From Chlorocebus sabaeus (Eukaryota > Chordata > Mammalia > Primates > Cercopithecidae): a stretch of DNA of 64,000 nt. Shown in pieces: positions 56,315 to 64,000 of the stretch. The DNA is taken from positions 16,776,500 through 16,840,499 of the forward strand of contig NC_132912.1 in the NCBI RefSeq assembly GCF_047675955.1. The letters run 5' to 3'. The first letter of the stretch is position 1. Each line of letters opens with the position of its first letter. The notes under the pieces were generated by a model. It was not told the DNA's origin and searched no databases. It saw only the letters and a program-made list of their open reading frames with translations. Position numbers and translations under genes: made by a program.

Positions 56315-56615
56315 TTTCTTTTTTTTTTTTTTTGAGATGGAGTCTCGCTCTGTTGCCCAGGCTGGAGTGCAGTGGCCGGATCTCAGCTCACTGCAAGCTC
56401 CACCTCCCGGGTTCACGCCATTCTCCTGCCTCAGCCTCCTGAGTAGCTGGGACTACAGGTGCCCGCCACCTCACCCGGCTAGTTTTTTGTATTTTTTAGT
56501 AGAGACGGGGTTTCACTGTGTTAGCCAGGATGGTCTTGATCTCCTGACCTTGTGATCCACCCCTCTCGGCCTCCCAAAGTGCTGGGATTACAGGCTTGAA
56601 CCACTGCACCCGGCC
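56315..56615 (-). mobile_element. AluYR-type (Old World monkey lineage), antisense
   Basis: Reverse Alu with 'gtgcagtggccggatctcagctcactgcaagctcc', 'cacctcacccggctagttttttg' and 'ggattacaggcttgaaccac', the reverse complement of the monkey variants. The perfect 15-bp target duplication ctgggttgccttttc is at 56300-56314 and 56616-56630. Confidence 0.94.
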
Positions 56616-57285
56616 CTGGGTTGCCTTTTCATCGTGTTGAATTCATTGTGTTGATATTGTCTTTTGATGCGCAAAATTTTTTAATTTTCATTTAGTCCAA
56701 TTTGCCTGTTTTTTCTTTTGTTCTCTGTGCCTTTGGTGTCATAGCCAAGAAGTCATCTCAAAATCCAGCATCTTGAAGATTTTGTTCTATGATTTCCTCT
56801 AAAATTTTTATAGTTGTAGTTCTTACATTTAGGTTTTTGATTCGTTTTGAGTTAATTCTTCTATATGTTATTAGGCAAGGGTCCAACTTCATTCTTGTGC
56901 ATATGGCTATGTAGTTTTTCACTTCATCATTTCTTAACAAGACTGTCTTTTTCCCATTGAGTGGTTTTGGCACACTTATCAAAAAATCATGACCATATAT
57001 GCAAGAATTTATTTCTGGGCTCTCTATTCTATTCCATTGGTCAATGTATCTGCCTTTAGGCCAGGACCACACTGTTTTGATTATTGTAACTGTAGCAAGT
57101 TTGAAATCAGGAATTTTTAAATCCTTCAGTTTTCTTTCTCAAGATTGTTTTGACTACTTGAGGTCCATTGCAATTCCATATGAACTTTAGGATGGGGTTT
57201 TCTGTTTATGCAAAAAACATCAGCGGGATTTTCATAGCGAGTGCATTAAATCTACAGATTGCTTTAGATAGTGTGATATACTTTC

Positions 57286-58432
57286 ACTAGTAGGACAGAA
57301 CAAATATTTTTAGTAGGTTGCATTTAAATATAGACAAGCATTTCCCTATTCAAGAGTCAAAACAAAGTAGAAAAATTTTTCTTAATCAGATAATTTATTT
57401 ACATAGTCTTTAAAAAGAACAAAATCTCATGTAATTATATATGTTGAACGAATCTTTTTAAAAGAATAAAATCTCCTTAGTCGAATTGTTGAGGAAAATC
57501 ATCACATGGAGATTATGGAAACTGAAACTATCTCAGAAGAAGTTCAAATGTAGGAAATGGAAGAACAGGTCTAGACAGGGCATCAGAGAGATGCCTTCAT
57601 GGGCAGCCTAAGGGAGGAGGGTGCCAGGGCCAGGGCATAAATGTTCAACTGAGTGTAGCAGGACTACGATGTTCTGTGGGAGGCTTGGAGCTCTTGGAGT
57701 TGAGGTGTTATATTTTAATCTATCTTTATTTTTAAGAGTAGAAACTTCTACACTATTGCACAGAAAAAGCCATGACTCACTTTTCACAATGTACATGGCT
57801 GATTCTCAGCAGTTCTGAGAGCCCTCACATATTTCTGCAAGTTTGAAAATGCTGCTTCCTCTGGGAAGTCAGATAGGGAATGAGAGGCAAAGGGGATATG
57901 CCCTCCTGATCCCTGCCACCTCCCTCCACACTATGATATGAGCACCAAAAGACGACACTGGTCAGGGGTGATAAGCAGACTAAAGATGACTGCCTCTTCA
58001 GTAGGCATTGATAAGTGTACTTTAACTTTTGATCTATAACCATGTATACAAATCTACTATTGAGAACATTACTTAGAAAAGGAGTCTGACCATGATCTAG
58101 ATGCCTATACAACTAAAGCGCCCTTTCAGAGAAGTTTGGAGGGTATGAGGGGTTCTTGAATTTTAATTTCTAAAATATGTAACAGGAGGAAATGACTTCT
58201 TAGACACCTTCATAGGAGATAAGAGGTCAAACAAATGCAGACTGACTTAATCACTGTGAATATGACAACATAATTTTAACATTCATCTTAACAACCTTCC
58301 CTTTTTATGTCTAACCTCAAAAAGTGTTGCTAAAAAAGTATAGGAATTTTTTCAGCCAAGAGGACTAATACTGATGTTTAAATGTCATTGTAATACATTA
58401 CTAGACACTTGCTCATAGTGAAGTATGAAACG
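57286..58432. other. No gene recognised
   Basis: Unique-looking sequence. Two minus-strand open stretches (57608-57796, 57825-58112) have no splice support. I could not place it in a repeat family. Confidence 0.4.
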
Positions 58433-58441
58433 AAATTAACT

Positions 58442-59134
58442 TTTTTTTTTATTTACATATAAATACCCTTGAATCCAATTTTATTAAAGGTTAAGTAAGG
58501 GATCAACCTACTGTACAGAACCTAAACTTAAGTTATATGTAAAAATGGCTTGTTTCAGCTTTGCTTCCCGCTCTGGGGCTTATATTTTTATTACTTTGGT
58601 GCTATGTGTTACATTCTCTACAGAGGCTGGAGATGGTGAGGGTGCAGATATTATGTCACATAAAATATGTACAAAGATAATTAAGAAGTGTGAGTGACAC
58701 AACGGCCAAGTCTACATAAAAACTGCAACAACTATAACTTAAATTCCAGTGAATTCAAAATTCTTCATGCTAAAAATAAACCAATTCAATTGTTTTTAGG
58801 TTATATATTAAGAATGCATTTTAATGCATTTTCATGAGACATTTTCACTTGTTCTCAGGTTTAACAAGAATATTTCAGAAGAAGCAATGAGACGAAACCC
58901 ACAACTATCTGAAAGCAATTATTTCCATATAACCATGTATGTAAACACACATATAAATGTAAATAACCTTTTTCAGAACTGGAGAAATCTAAGAAAAGCA
59001 AAAACTATATACCAAAGCTAATATAAATAAAGGATGCCTTATTGTCTAGTACTACTCCACAGTCAAGCACAGGCCAAGGACATAAACTGTTGTACTTCAA
59101 AAATTTAACAGTAGGACTCAAGAAAAATGAAAGC
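58442..59134 (-). pseudogene. Possible retrocopied 3' UTR fragment
   Basis: On the minus strand AATAAA (58485-58480) lies about 30 bases before an A10 tract (58450-58441 as T). The preceding ~650 bases resemble a 3' UTR: AU-rich with several TTATTTAT-like motifs and no long frame. The direct repeat aaattaact occurs just outside the A tract (58433-58441) and at 59135-59143, which would make it a 5'-truncated retrocopy of 693 bases. The target does not show the usual TT/AAAA site, so chance is not excluded. The source gene is not recognised. Confidence 0.3.
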
Positions 59135-59143
59135 AAATTAACT

Positions 59144-60080
59144 ATATGACTCAAGGGAAAAAATGTCTATCCCGCCTCTCAAGGATTTACTTAGACAACT
59201 TACCAGTCCTAACACATAAAAACGCATTACTATAAATAACAGAGTGAAAGTGGAGATCTACCACAATTTTGGACGCGGGTGAGGATGATTACATCATGCA
59301 TTTGTTTCCAGTATTTTTGGAAAGCCAACTGTCTTGGGTTAAAAATATGAAATACTGTCACAGTAACAAATAACAAAAAAAGAAAGTACTATAATACTCT
59401 ACTCAAGAAAGAAAACAATCAACAAACACAAAGGCATTTTCAACATGTGAAGGTGTTTCCAAAGCTCAATGTATTAAAAAAAAAAAAAAAAAAAAAAAGA
59501 AAGAAAGAAAAGAAAAGAAAAAGAAATAGAGCTTGAATTATCTGGGCCCTGGCTTGACTCCAAGCATTGGCACTTCTTGCTATTGGTTTACACAGCATTT
59601 TCAATCCCTAAATTCCAGCTTGCTACTATCAATTCCCAAATTCCAGAATATCCTAATATTCCTTAGCATTAATATAATAAAAACTGACATCAAAAAGGGG
59701 GACACAGAATTTATTCTTAGTAGCAAGAATTACTTTAAACACAAAATAACAACCTTAAGCAGTAAATAAACTATATGTGACATGTTATACATTATTCACA
59801 TTTATCATTTTATTTGATTATCTGGATCTGGAAAGCCAAAGAGATGGTCACAAGGGCCCAAATTTTTGTTTGCAAGTAGTCTGACATCAACAAATGTGAA
59901 CAAATGGTGTCCTCTAATTTAATGGAGAGCCAGGTCCCCTAGCCAATGATGAAAATTTAAAATGGTAAATGGTACATCTTAGGAGAAACAAAAGTAGGCC
60001 TCCCAGAATGGTCAGACTCGTGGCTCAAATTTTATACAACTGTATTTAAAAATTATAAAATAAAGTAACAAAAAAATGGT
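59144..60080. other. No gene recognised; A-rich tract
   Basis: Contains an A-rich tract with AAAG units at 59474-59523. No parent repeat body was recognised upstream of it. Confidence 0.4.
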
Positions 60081-60081
60081 G

Positions 60082-60376
60082 GCCAGGCATGGTGGCTCAC
60101 ATCTGTAATCCCAGCACTTTGGGAGGCCGCGGCAGACAGATCACCTGACAGTAGTTCGAGACCAGCCTGGCCAATATGGTGAAACCCTGTCTCCACTAAA
60201 AATACAAAAACTAGCCAGACATGGTCGTGGGCACCTGTAATCCCAGCTACTCAAAAGGCTGGGACAGAATTGCTTGATCCCTGGAGGCAGAGGTTGCAGT
60301 GAGCTGAGATCATACCATTGCACTCCAGCCTGGGCAACAAAGAGCAAACTTCATCTCAAAAAAAAAAAAAAAAAAT
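60082..60376 (+). mobile_element. Alu (AluS-like), sense
   Basis: Complete Alu ('ggccaggcatggtggctcacatctg' to 'cttcatctc' plus A17). Confidence 0.92.
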
Positions 60377-60384
60377 TACATTGG

Positions 60385-60690
60385 CTGGGCGCAAGGCTCA
60401 TGACTGTAATGCCAACACTTTGGAAGGCTAAGGCAGGAGGACTGCTTGAGGGCAGGAGTTGAAGACAAGCCTGGGCAACATAGTGACAACCTATCTCTAC
60501 AAAAAGATAAAAAATTCGCTGAGTGTGGTGGTACATGCCTGTAGTCCCAGCTACTCAGGAGGCTGAGGCAAGAGGATCATTTAAGCCCAGGAATTTGAGG
60601 CTGCAGTAAGCTAGCACCGTACCACTGCACTCCAGCCTGTGCGACAGAGGGAAACTCCATCTCAAAAACAAAAACGAAACAGAAAAACCC
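60385..60690 (+). mobile_element. Alu (AluJ-like), sense
   Basis: Second Alu directly behind the first: 'ggctgggcgcaaggctcatgactgtaatgcc' to 'ctccatctcaaaaacaaaaacgaaacag'. Separated from its neighbour by only a few bases (ttacatt). Confidence 0.9.
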
Positions 60691-61110
60691 CAATGTCACT
60701 GAAGATCATTCTTAGGGCAGTCCAGCCTCTTTTCCAGTCCCTTTTCCATCAGACAATGGTGGCTCACTTGTATCACCCAAGCACACCAGGGCCTGTCTTG
60801 CTTCTTCACCTAACCAAATACCCTCCCCTCTCCCCTCTGCTTCCTAAAACATAACTTATTTGACGTTACTTCTTCAGAGAGGCCTGCCTGGATCTCTCCA
60901 CTAAAAGCTGGTCCTTCTTATTTTAGTTTCTCCCAGAATCTACTGGTTTCAGAGTACTTACTATATTTTGCAATTATTTTGTTCATGTTTATTCCCTTTG
61001 GTCTGTTTCTCCAACTGCACTGTAAGCTCCATGGGCACAGGGGCCGCACAGACATGCTCAGTGTGGTGCCTGGTGGTGACGCCTTCTCTAAGCTCTGTCT
61101 GCACCAATGG
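60691..61110 (+). repeat. L2 LINE 3' region
   Basis: 'cttcttcagagaggcctgcctggatctctcc', 'ttgttcatgtttattccctttggtctgtttctccaactgcactgtaagctccatgggcacaggggccgc' and 'gctcagtgtggtgcctggtgg' are the end of L2 in sense. Confidence 0.8.
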
Positions 61111-61269
61111 GCTGCTATGTCTGCACTCCTATCACCTGGCCACATCCCACTGTTTCCTTACCAGCTTCTCTCATTCAGCAGGGAAAAAGAAAACAAAAAT
61201 GTTTGCCTTAAATGAATATCTAACAATTCAAGATTGGGGACAAAGGTTTTTGCATATATGCACCAGAGA

Positions 61270-61435
61270 CTAGCCCACATGCTTTATGTATATAATCTTA
61301 CCCCTCAAAGGAACCTGCAAATTGAGGTGCATTGCAGCCGAGGAAAACGTGGTGCAAGGATTAACTCATTTCCCAAAGGTCACAGGGTCAGTACACGGTA
61401 AAGCTGGGATTCAAACCAGGGTCTGTTCCTTCCTA
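61270..61435 (-). repeat. MIR fragment, antisense
   Basis: 'catttcccaaaggtcacagggtcagtacacggtaaagctgggattcaaaccagggtctg' is a clear reverse MIR segment. Confidence 0.82.
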
Positions 61436-62142
61436 TGCAGCACAATCACCTGTCTGAAGGGACATTTGCTTTCCTTCCCACAACTCTTTCCAATCTTTCC
61501 TTTTTCCCTGTCTCTTCCCTTTAAAGAAACATGACAGTGGCAATGGCAAATAAATCTTGATGTTCTTTGGAGTCAAGGCAACTGGCTGATTATCCCCAAA
61601 CCAGTACCTAACCATAGTTTTGACAGAAAACATAGAGTCCATTACATATTCTGGATAGCAATGAAACATTCATATCTCAGAAATATTTCTACAAATATAA
61701 ATATTGAACAGAAATAAATTATCAAATAGAAATTAAATGTCCAACAGAAATGCACATAATCACTAAATCACGACAGACAGTGGCAGAATTACTAGATAAT
61801 ATCTGAATATTTTACAGTAAAAAAATGTATAATATCAACAAGAATATTTAGGGAAGAACTCTAATTTTATAGTAAACTCAGGGTAAACAGAAAACCCTCT
61901 TTACCTAATTCTTATTCAACATTTTCTCATGCACTAGAGTTTCTCATATAGATAAGTATACTACACAGAATATATAAATAAGTATACTACTCTTAAGGAT
62001 TGCAACGTCCTCTTTCACACGTGTGGATGTCTTGTGTGTGTGTGCATCTGTGCACACACAAACCCCCGTCCAGCTATCACATGGTTCTTAGGAGTTATTT
62101 CATATGTCACTGGATTCATCTGTTAGGGCTGCCACGACAGTC
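61436..62142. other. No gene recognised
   Basis: AT-rich sequence with a short TG/CA stretch (62033-62062). No coding support. Confidence 0.4.
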
Positions 62143-62336
62143 TGGGCACCATGGCGAAACCCCATCTCTACAAAAAATACAGAAATTAGCTGGGCGTGGT
62201 AGTGCACATCTCTTGTCCCAGCTGCTTGGGAGGCTGAGGTGGGAGGATCACCTGAGCCTTGAGAGTTTGAGGCTGCAATGAGCTGACACTGTATCACTGC
62301 ACTCCAGCCTGCACAACTGAGCAAGACCCTGTCTTA
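62143..62336 (+). mobile_element. 5'-truncated Alu, sense
   Basis: Alu from the late left arm ('agtctgggcaccatggcgaaaccccatctctac') to the end ('gagcaagaccctgtctta'). The tail has turned into a CATA repeat. Confidence 0.88.
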
Positions 62337-62384
62337 CATTCATACATACATACATACATACATACATACATACATACATACATA
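62337..62384. repeat. (CATA)n microsatellite
   Basis: About twelve CATA units, evolved from the Alu tail and likely polymorphic. Confidence 0.95.
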
Positions 62385-62479
62385 AAGTATCTGGTTCTGG
62401 TTCATCAAAGTACATTTTCATTTACAAACATTCCATTAGTACAGTTTGTGTCACAAAGATAAAGAACCTGTCCATCAGG

Positions 62480-62830
62480 TGCTCTTGGTCTAGTGGTTCA
62501 CATGGATACTGAAGAGTGAGCTCATGAGAACACCATAGGCTCTTGACCCAGGGTAGAGGCAGCAGTGAAGAGGCTCGGAATGACTCTCTGGAGAAGGAGA
62601 TGCCTAACCAGGTATTAGTGAACACAGCAGAGTCTCCAAAATCTCCAGAGGTAGAAAGCAAAACCCACAATGCAAACAGGGAAGCAGGGGAGATGAGTCC
62701 AGAGAGGCAGGCAGGGGCTAGATCACGAGCCACCTTTCTGGCTGGGCTAAGGAGCTCCAGCTTTACGTGGACATGCCAAGAAATAATACAAAGGCGACAG
62801 AACAAAAGCCACAAGGTCTGACTGCTTCCA
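62480..62830 (+). repeat. L2 LINE fragment
   Basis: 'ggcaggcaggggctagatcacgagccacctttctggctgggctaaggagctccagctttacg' is an L2 motif. It produces open frames on both strands (62543-62821 plus, 62422-62862 minus), neither with any sign of coding use. Confidence 0.6.
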
Positions 62831-63134
62831 ATAGAACACTTGAGCCATTCTATACAGAGCAACGGTCATTGCCATACACAGGCTTCCTGGCATGTGCCTG
62901 GGAGGCCTAAGCCACTTCTTGAGCAATTTTTTACTTGCGATGGTTGAGTGACTTATAAAATGTTCTTCACAAATTAGGCTCGATCCAATATTAACCCTTT
63001 AATGGTATCACGCTCATTCACTTGCATTGCAATAGGCTTTTCTGAGTGGGAGAGACGTGGGTGGCAAATGGAAAATCGACGCCCTGGTATTCCTTCTCCA
63101 TTTCCATACACTGCCACTAGAATCCCGGATGTAC

Positions 63135-63300
63135 TGAAAACATGAACTTGAACAAGTTCATATTTACCCTCTCTGCATCTCAGTTGCTTCATCTAAAAGA
63201 TAAGGATTATAACTGCTTACCTCACGGCATTACTAAGGGATTGAACAAGGCCTGCTACATAGCAAGTACAACAGAAACTTGTACTGTTAATTACTACCAT
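63135..63300 (+). repeat. MIR SINE, sense
   Basis: 'cttgaacaagttcatatttaccctctctgcatctcagttgcttcatctaaaagataaggattataactgcttacctcacggcattac' follows the MIR core and 3' half. Confidence 0.82.
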
Positions 63301-63329
63301 GACTATTGCTACTGCCACTGTACTATCAT

Positions 63330-63632
63330 AGTAGTTCTCTCTTATCCATGGTTTTATTTTCCTGGTTTTAGTCGCCTATGGTCCAAAAATAGGTGAGTCC
63401 AGTATGAAGAGATATTTTGAGAGACAGATACTACATTCACATAGCTTTTATTATAGTATATTGTTATAACTGATCTATTTGATTATTAATCTCTTACTGT
63501 ACCTGATTTATAAATTAAGCTTTATCACAAGTATACATGTACCAGAAAAGCAGAGTGCCGTATATCTAGGGTTCAGTACTACCTGCAGGTTCAGGCATCC
63601 ACTGGGGGTCTTGGAACATATCCCACACTAAT
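63330..63632 (+). mobile_element. Tigger1-like DNA transposon remnant
   Basis: 'tctctcttatccatggttttattttcctggttttagtcgcctatggtcc' is the left end; 'acattcacatagcttttattatagtatattgttataac', 'ctgatttataaattaagctttatcac' and 'caggcatccactgggggtcttggaacatatccc' are the right part. The transposase region is deleted. Confidence 0.8.
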
Positions 63633-64000
63633 GAGGTGGGAATATTGTTTAAGAAAACAGATGAAAAGTAAGAACTTCTGATCCAGGAAATGGATTTGAT
63701 GAAGCATGGGAGCCGATGCCCAGGCTTCTAGCTAGTGGATGTATGAATGGTGGTATCACTGTCCCAAGCACAGAATTCAAGAGGAGTGGAGGAGCCCAAC
63801 CTCAGGCATGTTAAAATGTGAGGTGCCTCCGGAACATCGAAGTGAAAATATCTGCCAAGCAATCTAAGATGTATCATCTGGGGTATCAGGTAAGAGGACT
63901 AGCTAGATTGGGGATATGGAATTAGAACTCATGAGTGAAGAAATCCAAAATTAAAGTTAAGGATATTGTGGCTCTATACAGCATTTACAGAAGAGCCAAA
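63633..64000. other. No feature recognised to the window end
   Basis: Unique-looking sequence without open frames, splice-flanked segments or repeats that I can name. Confidence 0.4.

Larger units (their letters stand above)
46590..57285 (-). mobile_element. Old L1M, antisense, split by a second L1
   Basis: The reverse 3' UTR and ORF2 end run from 46590 ('aaaacacacatgggataaaatttatcattttc', 'catggcaaccaccattccg') to about 48680 ('tctcattctgtgggta'). The same L1 continues at 56298 with 'ctctgggttgccttttcatcgtgttg...gatgcgcaaaattttttaattttcatttagtcc' and ends near 57285. The junction reads as one L1 sequence once 48681-56297 is taken out. A Tigger element at 47000-48117 also interrupts the left part. 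Confidence 0.82.

Noticed and set aside
62422..62862. 146-codon minus frame overlapping a 92-codon plus frame
   Set aside because: Both lie in an L2 fragment; overlapping frames on opposite strands without splice sites are typical of chance.
1..64000. tRNA, rRNA, snRNA genes, CRISPR arrays, bacterial or phage-like systems
   Set aside because: None seen on either strand. SINE box A/B-like motifs belong to Alu and MIR copies.

Overview
The window is nuclear DNA of a primate, most likely an Old World monkey. It is about 40% GC and packed with Alu, L1, MIR, L2, MaLR and ERV LTRs and Tigger-type DNA transposons. It has no operons, ribosome binding sites or CRISPR arrays. Two young Alu copies (47258-47552 and 56315-56615) carry the 'ctcaagcctg' and 'gatccggccactgcactcc' variants that I know as marks of the cercopithecid AluYR lineage, so macaque, baboon or vervet fits better than human.

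Genes. No open frame is a complete protein gene. Reading the minus strand for splice sites gives a chain of small candidate coding exons whose reading phases join: A 38134-38072, B 35686-35650, C 33663-33531, D 28802-28687 and E 25308-25184. Two possible ends follow, F near 20661-20602 and G 17082-16345; G has an AATAAA at 16366-16361. The window would then hold the 3' part of a minus-strand gene with introns of 2.1 to 5 kb or more. I could not name the gene. A weaker, separate candidate exon lies on the plus strand at 29289-29365.

Layout. 1-8.2 kb: Alus, an L1 3' end split by a MaLR solo LTR, and MIR/L2 remnants. 8.6-11.5 kb: an old plus-strand L1 broken by an MLT1 LTR, a Tigger/MER2 element and an Alu. 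13-15.4 kb: L2, a three-armed Alu, a MaLR LTR and a Tigger-type element ending in a 27-bp hairpin. 16.3-38.2 kb: the candidate gene, its introns carrying LTRs and about ten Alus. 38.3-39 kb: repeat-free sequence rich in homeodomain-like motifs, possibly an enhancer. 42.6-45.1 kb: a MaLR provirus with both LTRs. 46.6-57.3 kb: a nested stack in which an old minus-strand L1 was split by a nearly full-length L1, each carrying further transposons. 58.4-59.1 kb: a segment resembling a retrocopied 3' UTR. 60-63.6 kb: Alus, L2, MIR and a Tigger1-like element.

Repeat family names come from memory of consensus sequences; subfamily calls and edges are approximate. The gene model rests on splice signals, open frames and phase agreement only.
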